Origin: Dolomedes plantarius
Lineage: Eukaryota > Arthropoda > Arachnida > Araneae > Dolomedidae
Direction: 5' to 3'
NCBI GenBank assembly: GCA_907164885.2
Contig: OU015493.1
Span: 49,701,390-49,765,389, forward strand
DNA length: 64,000 nucleotides
Part shown: positions 1 to 13,109 of the stretch, one piece after another
Layout: every line of letters begins with the position of its first letter
Numbering within the stretch: the stretch's first letter is position 1
Notes under the pieces: generated by a model
What the model saw: the letters and a program-made list of their open reading frames with translations, nothing else
Database searches by the model: none
Told to the model about the DNA's origin: nothing
Translations under genes and position numbers: made by a program

Positions 1-81
1 GTGTGACTGTTGAACTTCGCACTTAGAGATTGGATATGGTTTGAACTAGCCATAATCCATTTTTTTCTCCTATTCCCCTAA

Positions 82-266
82 GGACCTGTTCACATAGGAG
101 TCCGTGCGTTGCGTTAAGGAAAAGATGACGTTGAGATGAAAATAAACCAATCATAGGCCTCCAAACGATTAGCAATGAAATTTTTAACGCCTATGATTGG
201 TTTATTTTCGTCTCAACGTCATCTTTTCCTTAACGCAACGCAACGGACTCCTATGTGAACAGGCCC
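82..266. mobile_element. PIF/Harbinger-like MITE
   Basis: A 185-bp element whose two ends are inverted copies of each other over about 77 bp (left arm 82-158, right arm 189-266), leaving a loop of only about 30 bp. The tips read GGACCTGTTC and, inverted, GGGCCTGTTC. Both sides carry TAA (79-81 and 267-269), a 3-bp duplication of the TWA type known for PIF/Harbinger transposons, whose ends often start GG. There is no coding capacity, so it would have been moved by a transposase encoded elsewhere. Family assignment is inferred from duplication length and tips. Confidence 0.75.
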
Positions 267-439
267 TAATAGTTGCGGTGTTCTGTGTATGCCTCTGTCA
301 AGTAACGCTTCCGGAGCGACCGCATCACAAATATATCAGCGTATATATCTCACGTGCAAAAATACAATAATAAACAGAAATTAAAAACACCAAAATCGTT
401 TGTTTAACAGATTTGTAGGTTAAGTTAATTGTTATTTAA

Positions 440-608
440 TGCACGTGTATACAGCTTTAATTCATGAAAATAAAAAATAAAAAATTCTGAAACGCGATTG
501 CAGCGCTGCCTACCGGTTCCAATTATTCCAATTATTGAATACACGTGTATACATCATTAAAATTCATGAAAATAAAAAAATTCTGAAACGCGATTGCAGC
601 GCTGCCTA
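440..608. repeat. Two-copy direct repeat, ~72-bp unit
   Basis: Copy 1 (440-512) and copy 2 (539-608) both run from CACGTGTATACA through ATTCATGAAAATAAAAA to GCGATTGCAGCGCTGCCTA. A 26-bp spacer with a doubled AATTATTCC motif lies between. The palindrome CACGTG occurs in each copy. I see no known function. Confidence 0.8.
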
Positions 609-610
609 AA

Positions 611-1749
611 TAGACTGCAAAATTTTTTTGCGCGTGAGTAATTTGTATGATTTTTTAATCTGATTTTCTTTAGTTTATATATTTTATTTTTGCTTAATAT
701 ATTTATACATAGCATATTTATAGCATATTAGCTAGATTGTGCAAGTCGGATTGAAAAATCAGCAGCAAGCATGCTTTTTTTCCCAGAAGACGTTTTTTAA
801 AATTATAGACTCGGATTTTTACAACATTTTTAAATATAACATCGGATAGAAAAACAGCTAATATTCTGTAAAAATTTCTAATATTTTAACAAGTTTATGT
901 ACCTTTTTTTATTGGAACTGTTCAATTATTTACCATCAAGTTTTGATGGGTACTATCTAGTTTATAAATATGTAAACATCTTCCAACTTCTTTTATTTTT
1001 TATGTTATATTAATCGGGTAAATAACTAACATGTGTACAAAGTCTAAAGTCTACCGTTCAGCCCGAAGTTATATGGCCTTGTTAAACTGACAACCCATCG
1101 TTCCACAGCAGTCCGGCCAGGAGAGCGTCCGCTGGAATTCCAGCCAATGCGAATCAAAAGACCTAGCCGCCGAATAAGGGCCTAAAGTGTCCCAAGCCTC
1201 AAATTTTAACAATATAATAAATTCAACCAAAGAATGACTTAGCTGTACTAAAGAGAGCCTAAGGCCGAGAAAAAACTCATAAAAATTATTTACTAGTACT
1301 GAGTATGTAGACATCACTATGCCGCCTACGTTTCCAATCCTTTCGAATACTTTACTATTGAAAAGAAATCTAAAGACCAAAACTTTAGTATAACAAAAGA
1401 CAGCAACTTGCTATCCAACATGAAAAAGTTTTACAACTTGCTTTTTCTAAAGACACTCACATATGCAAAGATGTAAGCAAAGCTAATATATTACTAAAAT
1501 CACTTTCAAGTACAATACACCTGGATTTCACTTTTCCTATACACTTTTTGTAAGCATAATGCAATCATTTAAGAAATATAGAATAAAACTCCTTCAATAG
1601 CAATTGCAATATTAGAAATATTGTAACACAGATTGCCTTTCCATAGTTACAAAGTTCAATGCAAATTGCAATTTATATATAATCACAGTTGCCTAACAAT
1701 TACAATGAATATCGCTCTTTACCTCTAAATTCAGTACATTATACAATTA
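611..1749. other. AT-rich stretch, nothing recognised
   Basis: AT-rich sequence without a recognisable gene or element. A 103-codon minus-strand open frame at 1069-1380 has no motif I recognise and is more likely chance. Confidence 0.5.
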
Positions 1750-1875
1750 ATGCCCTTCGCATTAAGTGTGACAACATTAAATGGATGGAATCTGTTACAT
1801 TGCCCGAGAATCACCCCTATGTATCTCGCTATTAGCCATAACAGTGGAGCGAGCGTAGCGAGCCTAGGGGCCTAG
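1750..1875 (+). repeat. ~130-bp dispersed repeat, copy 1 (Helitron-like end?)
   Basis: Nearly the same sequence recurs at 24843-24973. Both copies start GCCCTTCGCATTAAG, share TTACATTGCCCGAGAATCAC and TCTCGCTATTAGCCATAACA, and end in GAGCGAGCGTAGCGAGCC followed by CTAGGGGC. This copy ends CTAG followed by T, the end rule of Helitrons, but lacks the GAAGCCCC half of the terminal hairpin seen in copy 2. The Helitron link is an inference. Confidence 0.55.
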
Positions 1876-2901
<1,026 letters not shown>

Positions 2902-2949
2902 ACATATATACTCGTACAGTCAATAAATTCGGTGACTTTATTTGCTACA

Positions 2950-3545
2950 ACAACGAATATACTTACAAAGTCTTCTGAACACAATCACCTTCAAAGTAAT
3001 GTCCTTCCGCAACTATACACTTCTGCTAGCGTTGATACAGCTTCTGGAAACAGTCCTGGAAACCGTTGCGTGAGAACTGTCGTAAAGCGGTTGTCGCTGT
3101 TGCCATCACTTCTTCGGCATTTGCAAACCGCTTGCCCTTGATGCGAACTTTCAGTTTCGGGAACAGGTAGGAATCGCAATGAGCGAGGTCTGGGGAATAC
3201 GGGGGATGTGGCAGAACTGTGGTGCCGTGTTTAGCAAGGGCTTGTTGCACCATCAGAGATCCGTGCGCCTGGACATAGTCATGCATCAACATTCACATGT
3301 TGGATTTCTAAACGTGTGGACGTTTACCACAGATTGCCTCCCGGAGACGAAGAAAAATCTGTACATACCATTTGTTGACGATGTTACCTTGTGTTTGGTG
3401 CAGCTTGTCCCTTCTGGACCTTGCTCCAATAAACTTCAACCAACCAAACAACTACTGCTCCTACCCGTTGGATGTTCGCCTCCGTTTATGGGGTCACTGG
3501 CTACACACTTCGCGGATCATCTGCAACAGCGTCTCTCCCATTTTT
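2950..3545 (-). pseudogene. mariner transposase relic (DD34D)
   Basis: The minus strand encodes a decayed mariner transposase. Near 3540-3470 it reads ADDPRSV then PVT...TEANIQRV, matching the linker after the helix-turn-helix part. At about 3380-3310 it reads FLRLREAICGKRP, and from 3292 MHDYVQAHG...PHPPYSPDLAHCD. The second and third catalytic aspartates (MHD and HCD) are 34 residues apart, the mariner spacing. The C-terminus continues as QKLYQR, a stop where family members usually have Trp, then QKCIVAEGHYFEGD. At least four stops and a missing first catalytic segment make it non-functional. The product would have cut and pasted a mariner element at TA sites in the nucleus. Confidence 0.85.
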
Positions 3546-3859
3546 AAAGAAGCTGTATGATTTCAAAACTGTCGATCTGCACATAGCTTCATCTCGATAC
3601 GCTTTTTGTAATAACCGTAACGTTTCTGCAGTGGTTTTTCCTAATTAGTAGCAGAATTTCATGTTGGAACGTTGCTCTAAACAGGACATTTTGCTACATC
3701 GACATCATAGGCTGACAGTCTGCAGCCAAATGGTGAACTGCGCGCCTTAGCAGTTGTGTAAAGCGTCATGTGACGTCTCACGCCTACGCAGATAACCAGA
3801 CATGCCAACCACATCGTTATTTAGGTTCCCCCACACACCGGGCATGAGGGGGGAGGGTA

Positions 3860-4486
3860 GTCCAAGAACTTATTAACTATACTGGTATAAGAAAGTGTTG
3901 AAAGTAAAAATTCACCATAATACATATTAGACTATGCAGAGTGAAACAAAAAACATGAAAAGATAAGAATTAAAAGATTTTTGACAGCATCTCTTCATCA
4001 ACGGTTCCGATACTGTCTAAAAACCAATGGATTGTTGCTGATAAGTATGATCTAACCGATAAAAATACTTGGACACCGTACAATCCATACTAAACAGGAT
4101 AATTGAATAAAATGTTTCTCAACTCCAAGCCTGGCGCTGGACAAAGTTGAAGTTAGGATTATTAAACCGCAAGGAGACTGACGTCACAAACCTTGCAACC
4201 ATGGAGTTAATGGAAACACAGATGCAGACTGACAATGGAGACTGTGTTAAAGGACATATAAACCAAAATTAATATTGTATTATTATTATTATTATTATAA
4301 CTTAAGAGTAAATATGTTATTATTTATAATTATTACTTAAGGATAAAAATATTATTCATTATTATTACTTTAGAATAAATATATTTACAACATAAACGTA
4401 TTTTATTTATTAATTTTTAATACTTAAATAAGTGCAATAGATTAAGCTATTCATTAAATCTATAATAAATCTATAAAAAAAATAAT

Positions 4487-4490
<4 letters not shown>
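3860..4490. other. AT-rich stretch with (ATT)n
   Basis: Contains a short (ATT)n run at about 4274-4302 and degenerate ATTATTACTTAAG repeats to 4380. No gene is seen. Confidence 0.5.

Positions 4491-4548
<58 letters not shown>
4491..4548. repeat. (TA)n microsatellite
   Basis: Pure AT dinucleotides. ACAC precedes it and an AT-rich, near-inverted flank (AATAATACAC / GTATTATT) surrounds it. Confidence 0.95.
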
Positions 4549-4552
<4 letters not shown>

Positions 4553-5701
4553 TATTTTTATTAAAGAAATTTTTTTTAAATTTTTATGATTTTTTTCCAT
4601 GATTTAACCATGTAAGTATACTTCGGATCTAAAAAAATTAATTCAAAACTCTATTAATGTGACTATTTAGTTGATAGCTGAGAGAAAAATTATTTTTATC
4701 AATCTTTTCACAGTTTTTTTTTTTTTTACTCTCACTCTATTTTTTTTTCTTTACAAGTACATTCTTTTATTATTTTTGACTTATTTAAAAAAACTGCGAT
4801 TTTTTAATCTCCTATTCTTTTGTAAAATATTGAATTACCATAGTAATTTTTCTTTATTTGAATCCTACAAAACTATTAGTCATTCATTTTATGCTAAAAT
4901 GAAATTTAACAAAAATATTATAAATTACGTGGCGTCCTAAGTTAGAATATTTAAGAACTTTTCCTCCCATACTTTTCCGTATCTATTGAAACTGATTCAT
5001 TTCAGCAATAAAATCCTTTATACGTATAATAGTTCATTTTTTGTGTCAGAAAAAAATGATTCGCTCTGTTAGTTATTAAGAAAACGGGATTTCTGAATAA
5101 AAAATCATATACTTTTTTATATGTCGAAGAATTTAACCAGAATATATTTATATAAGATTCATTTTAGAGCGATTTAAAAATCATTTTTTTAATTATCAGT
5201 TTAAAAGAATAAAAAATTAGCAGTGGTGGTTTTTATAAATATTATTATAGTACGACCTAACTCTATAACTTGCTTTCATAAACTACGTTATGAAAGCAAA
5301 ATCTGATAATAAACTATATAAATGCAAAGTATTACAATTTAAGTCATAGCCGTAGGTTTTTCGTTTATGTAAAAATAAGATAAATTTATGAAATTAACAT
5401 TCCAATTCAAAAAATTGTAATCGATAATAAGGAAAGCTTTACAATTTGGAACACTTGTGTTTTCATTAGTGCTACCATCAACATTAAGGGAAGGATTGTT
5501 CCTGAATGTTGAACTTTTAAATCTGTTGGTAAATATTTTAATGGACTAAAAATATTAGATGGGGATTCTTCATTAAAATTTTTTTAACTATCACCATGTT
5601 TATTACTTTTGTTATGAAGCTCTGACTTAAAGCAGGAAATTGCATCTTATTCTTTTGATTGATTACGTAATAATATAAAAAGGTGAAAAGATTAATAAAA
5701 A
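4549..5701. other. AT-rich stretch, nothing recognised
   Basis: Very AT-rich. The open frame at 4671-4940 is Phe/Leu/Ile-rich, as expected from poly-T composition, and is not considered a gene. Confidence 0.5.
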
Positions 5702-5890
5702 CTATCTTTAAGGATGACCCAATTGAAAGTGAGACTTTGTGCTTTTTCTGTCATGATTTATTGGTTGGAATATGTGAACATACAGGAAATAACAGACCTA
5801 TCTTTAAGGATGATCCAAATAAAAGTGAGCCAGAATTTTTTCTGTAATGACCTACTGGCTGGAATATGTGAACATACAAGAAGTAACAGG
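5702..5890. repeat. Tandem duplication, two ~95-bp units
   Basis: Unit 1 (5702-5796) and unit 2 (5797-5890) both run CTATCTTTAAGGATGA...TGGAATATGTGAACATACA and differ at several positions. The array directly adjoins the end of the decayed mariner transposase downstream. Confidence 0.85.
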
Positions 5891-5924
5891 GATACATGAG
5901 CAATCTATTCAATACATACAATAG

Positions 5925-6240
5925 TCTTGTCACTCCAAGCAAGTGTCCTAGCGTTTTTATTAGATTTCGGATACTTCGAATGAAGAACGTCCGCAGTTGT
6001 CTGCGGAACCAGTCTTGAACGACGTCGCTGACCTCTGTATTGTTAGCAAGCAGATGGTCCTTGAAAGTCTTTATTAGTGGTCCGAAGATGTGGTAGTCAC
6101 AAGGTGACAGGTCGGGAGGGATGGTCGTGGACATCCCAACGGAAGAGCCGCATCAAATCTTGTCCACGACAGTCGATTCCACAGTGATGGCCAAGTGTTC
6201 TTGAGCAGGTCTCGGAATGTCCCGTGCTCACACGTTCTTG
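5925..6240 (-). pseudogene. mariner-type transposase C-terminal relic
   Basis: Minus-strand reading gives PPDLSPCDYHIFGPLIKTF, the block around the third catalytic aspartate (PDLxPCD) of mariner transposases, followed by NTEVSDVVQDWFRRQ and a typical basic tail, IRNLIKTLGHLLGV. Upstream, in another frame, RDLLKNTW (about 6180-6200) fits the stretch between the second and third aspartates, so there is at least one frameshift. The N-terminal two thirds are absent here; a fragment at 7030-7146 could belong to the same copy. Confidence 0.75.
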
Positions 6241-7029
6241 AGGACTCACTACCCTTTAATCTTTAAAAAATTCGATGTTTTGAAAAAAAAATATATGCTA
6301 AAGTCTGATCATTTCAGCACCAAATAAAGCAAACCGCATGAAAATAGTCTGCTTAATTCCGGCGATATTGATATCCCAAATATTTAATTACTGAACAAAT
6401 TTATGGTAAGTAAAATTTTAAACTCACTTTTCTCAAAATGTAGTTTTGCAACATTCCGCAACTGATATCTCAAAAACTATGAAGTATAATTCCATGAAAT
6501 TTTTATCACTGCATAATCATGTTATTTCATTGTGTCTGAACTAGAATTATTGCAATCTCTGCTCATTTTGTTATTTTTCAGGGGTTAATTAATCCAAAAG
6601 TATAAGGAATATTTAAGTATATTTTGAGCATTTTTTAAAAAAATTGAAAAAATATTTTAATGTTGAACTTTTTATGTTCGATTGTATTTTAAATTATTTA
6701 TTTTTGAAATTAAACAGGAATTATACATTTAGGTGTAAAATTAATTTTATAGTTCTGAGTTAAGTATTTTACAATAACAATACTTAAAAAACAAGGTATT
6801 TCTAAAGCATTAAAAAAATTATTTTAAATGATTTTTAGAGTTGAATATTTGTTCATTAATGTAAATATATCAATTTATCATTTACAGAAAATTGGGAAAA
6901 ATTGGGACTAAATAGAAAAAGTTGCAAAGAGTCAAAAAGTATAAAAATATGACTTATTTCTTAGATTTCAAGGTCGTGAGTTCCCTTAAAGAAATTCCCT
7001 AAACCCTCTGAAAATTGTGCTCTGTGACT

Positions 7030-7146
7030 CACATTCATGTGTACGTACACACAGCCCTCCATACGACGATGAATTTCGGCTTCATTAACACTTTCTGCTG
7101 TCTAAAATTAAACAAGCTCGCGTTGGGCCTGTTTGGACGAATCCAT
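7030..7146 (-). pseudogene. Possible mariner N-terminal fragment
   Basis: From an ATG at 7146-7144 the minus strand reads MDSSKQAQRELV, a stop, F, a stop, then TAESVNEAEIHRRM. This resembles the first helix-turn-helix of mariner transposases (start-proximal block ending EIHRR). It lies on the same strand as the C-terminal relic at 5925-6240, with about 790 bp of AT-rich sequence between, so the two may be ends of one decayed element. Short and weak evidence. Confidence 0.4.
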
Positions 7147-7299
7147 GTCACAACCGTACGTAGTCACCTTGAGTAAACATGTTCAAACAGCACACAGACA
7201 CTTTCCGACGATAGCACCTCTTTGTCGTTAAATACAACGTCATCTGCCGGTGGAAATTTAAAGCTTTTGGTATTCAACCTCTGCCGCTAAAATAAAAGT

Positions 7300-9530
7300 C
7301 GACCTTTCATTGGGACCTCCATAATGCAAACACGGATAAACACTATTAAATAATTGCTATAATAATATTTGTTTCATGAATATTTTAAAAAGTACTATTT
7401 ATGGTCTACCTGCATTTATCTTCAAAGTGGGGTTATTTTATCGAGTATAATGCAACCACAGATAACGGGAGATACGTTGAATAAAAATTACCTCCATCGA
7501 TTAAGCCTGAATACTTGAAAATAGCATAGTTCGAAACTCGCTTAGGTTAGAAACTAAAATGCGATTGTCAACAAAATAACCTTTCTTATGTTCACTCATG
7601 CAATGGTTTGGTTTGGCTCGGAGAGCTACGATTATTTTGTTCTACAGGAAGGTTAATTTGATATCAGTGCCCTAGCCATTCGGCCATCGTACGGCCTCTG
7701 GTAATCACAACAGGAACGAAAGACCCTTGAAAATTTAGATAGCAAGATAGTACCTCTACATACTATTGTAAAAATCCCTGTATACTAAATGCCTCAAGTT
7801 AGAAATTAAAAATGCTCGAAAAAATAAGATTTCTCTCAAAGAAATGCATTTAAAAGCTGTATTTAGCTACCTTGCTATTAAAGAAACGAAGACAAGTTCA
7901 GAATGATTGGAACACTAAAAGATGTCATGGGATCAATATGATCACTCAGTGAAAGAGGTAATATTGCTAAAAATATTCGTAATTAACTACAGGGACTGTA
8001 TTAAAATACGACATCAAATCTCTGAATTAAAAATTCCGAGAGGTTGTGAAAGAATGATGCATAATGAAATCTAATAACAAAAATATACACATTTAGAGAT
8101 AATAAACTATATAAATGCTTTAATTTTCTTTGTATTAGACAGTCTAAGCATGGATAACGCATGAATAGTCGTAATTGATGCTTGTTTAATACTACGGTTA
8201 TCTTCCACTTACATTTTAAAATCTTGCCCACAAATTTATGATTCTTTAAATTATTATTAAAGAAATATTTCACAGGAGAAAAAAGTGTTCAATTTTCCCC
8301 TGTTGCAACAGTGTAGTACTTGAATGAAAAGTCATTATTTGACACATTTTCCTCACTGTGGAATTTCCCTGCCGAAGCACTTAACGTGGAATGATTTTCT
8401 TGCAGTACTAACAGACTCCGCGAATTTCAAAAGAGCAGGAAAAAAAAAATCCCCAGGAACTTTTCTGAAATGGAGTGATAACTTTCATTTCACCTCGGAT
8501 GCGTCATTCATCTCACAAAACTGGAATCAGTTCCATTCATGGGCATAAAAACCTTTTCAGATGTGAAAGGGGATAAATTCTTCGGCAAAATATTCGTATT
8601 TTCTTTCGAGATATTATTATATTTTTTTTTATAAAAATGTCCCGTTTTAGATTTTTGCAACTGCGCTTTATCGCTTTCAATTTCAGTTGAAATATATATA
8701 TATATATATTTCTTCTTCCGTCCCACATCGTTCACAAGATTATGGTACATTTTGTGACAGTTAAGATGGACAGGTTTTCAATTGCAGTATTAATGTTCAT
8801 TTTTTTTCCTTCTCAGACTTTTATTTTGCGTATATCTCCCTTTACTGCGCATTGTAAAATACGATCTAATGACCCGATATGAAAAATATGTAAACAATTC
8901 TGGATGAAATAAAACCAACCGCTTAGAAAATTGAACTTTTACTCAAAAAAAGAACTCACAAAATAAAATTGGTTCCACGTATAACTGTGTTTCTCGACGA
9001 CATTTTGTTCTATTTATTATTTTCTTTTTAAAAATTTAATGAGTTGTTAAAAAAATGAAAATTTTTATTAGTGCAAAAATGAGAAAATATTTTTTACCTT
9101 ACATAAATTTTAAAAGTACAAAACGCTGAGATAGCTTCAAAAATATCAAAAATTGATTTCCTAAATTTATTTTCTCTTTAATTACATATGACTGCACTTT
9201 GAAAATGTTTTCAATTTTATTAGTTAAATGTATGATTTCGGGAAAATTAAACTATTGATATGGAAAAGTAATTATTTTTAGTTCACCTTTATGTAAATCT
9301 TTTCATGCAAGTGATATGAAATATGTGTAAGACCAAATTTCAGTTTAAAAAATATTTTGTAATGGATATTTGCAATCAATCTAGATGCTTTTTTAAATGC
9401 ACATTAAATTGCAAGATCCGGAATTAGCAAAGCTGAACTCTTTTAGAAATTTTCTGGACAGTGTGTTAAAACTTTTCTCTCACAAGAATATGTTTCTTTT
9501 GTGTCAATACTGGAGGCAAATTTATCGTCC
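7300..9530. other. AT-rich stretch, nothing recognised
   Basis: No gene or bounded repeat seen. Short TA runs occur at about 8691-8710. Open frames at 8001-8273 and 8324-8750 show no recognisable motif. Confidence 0.45.
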
Positions 9531-9534
9531 TATA

Positions 9535-9790
9535 ATGGCTGCAAAGTATAGGTGAATCAATATAACCCCTAGTGCCATCAAAATTTTTACCGAGCACCCG
9601 ATGAGGTTACACCTGGTGAGCTTGTACCCTCTTCCCACACATATACCATACGGAAGTATTTTCCAGCCTACGGATTTCATCTGCAAATCCCCAGCGTAGA
9701 GACAAGGACATTTATGGCCAGGATTTGGCCCAAGCCACTCAATTCCGAATTCCGGAGAGCTAACCAATAGGCTGCCTCTAGCCCTGTACC
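9535..9790 (-). repeat. tRNA-derived SINE family A, copy (minus)
   Basis: Read on the minus strand, this shares with the copies at 11430 and 48735 the order: TGTC(T)CTACGC, AAATCCGTAG(G)C, AAGTACTTCC-like, GTGGGAAGAGGGT, then GGTGCTCGGTCAAAA-like and TTTTGATGGCACTAGG. The head (about 9790-9720) has a decayed promoter-like region. The open frame across it is a by-product of the SINE. Confidence 0.6.
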
Positions 9791-10808
9791 ATCAAAATTC
9801 ACATTTTCATTTTTTATTCCAACTCTGAATTTTAGCAAAATGATCTCCTTTCCGTTGAGAAAAGCAATGCATTTAATATGAGGTCTAAATATTTTTCTCT
9901 GATAACAGTGTTTTATTTCATTCGGTGCTTTATCATTTGAACAACTTGATAATGAGTTTCATTTCATTATCTGCCAAAATCTGCAGTACCTATATTATTT
10001 CTTCTGTAACCTAACATTATACAACTAGAATACAACTATACGACGAAAAAAAATCCTCTGTCAATAAGTTGGATGACATTTGCATGATCGGATCTATTAA
10101 TACGTAAAAAGGATGGTGGGACGCGTGTCAGAATTTTTTTTTACTTGCTATGAGGCCACAATACGGAGGTTTTCATAGAAGACCGTTTTCTGCTTTGGAG
10201 ATGCGTTTATGTATCGTCATTGCTTTCTGTTGCGCTAATGTTCAATTTTTGCCTTGACAGCTCTTTCTTCTGCAACATTACTTACGGCTGTTAAATCACT
10301 TCATACTACGAGATGTCTGTTTGCACCGTAGACAGGTCCATTAAACCCGTGCTGCATCTTGTGATAGAAAGTAGCTATGAAAACTGACAGCAAAATTCAA
10401 GGCAATTTGAATAAATTAATTTCTGGGACTTATAAAAACACAGCGAGATATCATCCTCTATTTCTTGTACTTGGAAAAAGCGAATGATTCCATCCTCCTG
10501 TCTAGCATCCAAAAGGGGGAAAACGTTTACCATCTGAGACACATTTGTGCCCAAATTAAGGAGGAAATGTTCTGCTAAAGACACTTTCTAATATGAAAGT
10601 ATGTGACGAAAATATGTCTCAAACATTCAAAGCGTAAATTTGAACGGTTATTGTTAAGTGATTTATGCTACGAACATATAATTGACCATTCATCTGGAAA
10701 ATATTCCAGAAGACCCATTTTTACCAGGAGTCCAGATTCCCAGGAGGATAAATCATCCATACTTGAAGGTATTAAATAGAAAAAAACATTGATAGATAAG
10801 TGGATGTA
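9791..10808. other. Unassigned AT-rich sequence
   Basis: No gene or bounded element recognised up to the TA at 10807-10808. Confidence 0.45.
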
Positions 10809-11275
10809 CAGTAAAACCTCGTTTATCCGGCTATCGTTGATCCGGATCTCTGGATAACCCGGATCAGATTTGCAGACATTATTATTATTTAATGTTCCCA
10901 TCAGATAATAATTTTCAACTATGATAGCAAGAACGTAACTACAAGTACGCCAAATATTCGCTTTTTAGTTTGATTCAATATAATGCAGTTCCTGCATAGA
11001 TTATACAATAAATTATGGTAAAAAAATTCTTTTTGGTGAGATTAAGAAAGCTTCACTAGACTTATCAATTCTTTGTTAAAAAATGATGTGAAAAGTTATT
11101 TTTACATTTTTAATGTCTTGTAAACAATACTATGTAATTTTGTTACAAAACAAAGTAAGTCTTCTTAGTTAAGGATTTTGCATTGCTTATTACCCATATT
11201 ACCCGGATAATCCGGATTTTTGATTGTCCGGATTGCCTATGGTCCCAGTTCATCCGGGTAAACGAGGTTTTACTT
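10809..11275. mobile_element. pogo/Tigger-like MITE
   Basis: A 467-bp element. The left tip CAGTAAAACCTCGTTTATCC is mirrored at the right by CCGGGTAAACGAGGTTTTAC, and TA lies on each side (10807-10808 and 11276-11277). Both subterminal regions repeat TCCGGAT / ATCCGG motifs several times, which could be transposase binding sites. CAGTA...CCTCG tips with a TA target are typical of the pogo/Tigger branch of Tc1/mariner. There is no coding frame. Confidence 0.8.
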
Positions 11276-11429
11276 TATCTAAAAAAATAGAGCTGATAGA
11301 GTAAAGCTGATTTAGATTCAGCGCCGCAAATATAGCTAAAATCAGTTCTAAAATCCTAGGCACCAAAAAGAAAAAAAAAATTTGTAGGCCTCTGTAATGC
11401 TTATACCATCCTGGTGTATTTATCGTTAT

Positions 11430-11700
11430 TTCGGGTTCGAGGTAGCCTCGTAGTAGCGAGCTGGCTTTCGGTGCTGGGTGTGCTCGGATCGAATCACGGA
11501 AGCGCCATTAAATACCTCCGTGTCTAGGCAGGATATAGGCACGTTAAATCCGTAGACAGGAAAGTACTTCTATGAGGTCAGAGAGGGTGGGAGAGGGTTA
11601 AATCCCGCTAGATGTCGCCCCCTAGGGGTGCTCGGTCAAAACTACGATGACAACTAGCTAAGACGGATTCTAACCCTTGAGGTGCTATGCAAACCCGAGC
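11430..11700 (+). repeat. tRNA-derived SINE family A, copy (plus)
   Basis: The head has GTAGCGAGCTGGCTTTCGG then GTGCTCGGATCGAATCACG, a B-box-like motif of RNA polymerase III promoters. The body follows with GCGCCATTAAATACCTCCG, GTTAAATCCGTAGAC, AAAGTACTTC, GGGAGAGGGTTAAATCCCGC and GGGTGCTCGGTCAAAA. The same order appears at 9535-9790 (minus) and 48735-49010 (plus), and the head alone at 21455-21548 (minus). Ends are not sharply defined. Confidence 0.7.
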
Positions 11701-11769
11701 CGCACACTTCAGCTCGAAACCTATATGGTCTGGAACTTCCGGCCAGGTGACATTAGAAACAACAACTCT

Positions 11770-12497
11770 CATCTCTAATAGTAGCCCCGAGTGATAATAT
11801 TAACTGGCTTATTTAAAATGGATATATGCATGATGAATCTCATATTTATCCTCAAGGAGGTTAACAGAACATATGTACATAGTTAAAACTTGAATTTATT
11901 AAGTTATCTTATATAACCATCACGTTAACGATTCTGAGGTTAGTCCTCGGAAAGATGCATAAACATGTGAAATATTTCCTCGAAATCGTAATCTTATTCA
12001 GACGTAATTTCGAGTATGAAAGTACTACGTAAAGAAGTTCTACAAACTGATAGAAGATTTATAGGAAAGCTTCCCCCGTAATATTCCACTTAATTCTGAA
12101 CCATCCAAACAAATGAATATCCTACACTGTTAAGAGTGCAATCACCTTTTCTATTGAGGCCACTCAATTTTGATGCATCACCGTATGTATGATTTATTCG
12201 AATGCTCCTTGTTAAGGCCATTGTTGAGAATAATTCGTAAGATTTATTCTAAAACACCCATGTATTTCAGTCGTTCAATAAAGTAAATGTCTGTACATTG
12301 GTTACATGCACATTAAATAAGCCGTTACTTCCCTTTATTCCACAATAACTGAATTTTCATATGGTCTTTAATTTACTAAAATATAAAATATTTCATTCGA
12401 ACTACTTATTCAAATATGATATTTCAATGAATAATTACCAATGGTACTCATAACTGATAATCTATCAATTCTAAGAACCAAAATGTATGAAAATAAC
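11770..12497. other. Unassigned AT-rich sequence
   Basis: No gene or bounded repeat recognised. Confidence 0.45.

Positions 12498-12545
<48 letters not shown>
12498..12545. repeat. (TA)n microsatellite
   Basis: TA dinucleotides with one early ACATA interruption. Confidence 0.9.
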
Positions 12546-12550
<5 letters not shown>

Positions 12551-12792
12551 TTAAAAAACCTAATATGAGAAAATAGCGTAACCAAAGTCTGGATAATAAA
12601 TTTAATTATCCAGAAATTATAATTAAGTTTTATCAGTCAAGAAATTTGTAAAATTTTCCATTAGTTATCCAAAAATCCATTTCTAAACGTTAACTTTCAA
12701 GTAAACCTTTAACTCAGATATATTTTTAGACAGATGACACCTTTGAACCAAACTACCCCGTTCCTGTCACTTGTGAAACATTTTAGGTTCCA

Positions 12793-13109
12793 TAAGGCTA
12801 CCTGTCGCCCAGTGGCTAAGTGCTTAAGGCATCAGCCTGCACACCGGGGGCACGGTTTCGATTCCCGCATAAGACTTGGTTGTATTCTAGGGAATCGGTC
12901 AGTCTTCCGCCTGCAAAAGGAGACCCGTATAGAAAGGGGAGCTGCAACCCATCGTCCATTGCCGGTGTCATCGTTTGTTAATAAAATTCTTGTGTGATTT
13001 GTGTGTTTCGATTTCCTTGTATTCATATATGCACCAGACTGGAGTGTAATGTCTCCAGCCCCCAAGGACATTAGCCCTCCCCCCAACAAAAAAAAAATTA
13101 AGGCTACCT
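12793..13109 (+). mobile_element. Complete tRNA-derived SINE, family B, with 11-bp TSD
   Basis: The body (12804-13098) is flanked by perfect direct repeats TAAGGCTACCT (12793-12803 and 13099-13109), the hallmark of target-primed insertion. The 5' head reads GCCCAGTGGCTAAGTGC (A-box region) and, about 40 bp on, GGTTTCGATTCCCG (B box), so it derives from a tRNA gene and should be transcribed by RNA polymerase III. The tRNA-unrelated body contains CATATATGCACCAGACTGG and ends CCCCCCAAC plus an A10 tail. Open frames across it are incidental. Intact duplication and tail suggest a fairly young copy. Confidence 0.9.

Noticed and set aside
1069..1380. 103-codon minus-strand frame
   Set aside because: No motif, no codon bias evidence and no splice context I can defend.
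4671..4940. Membrane-like Phe/Leu-rich frame
   Set aside because: Explained by poly-T composition.
9522..9767. 81-codon minus-strand frame
   Set aside because: Runs across a SINE family A copy; other copies do not keep the frame.
12734..13089. Open frames on both strands
   Set aside because: Fall within the SINE with target duplications at 12793-13109.
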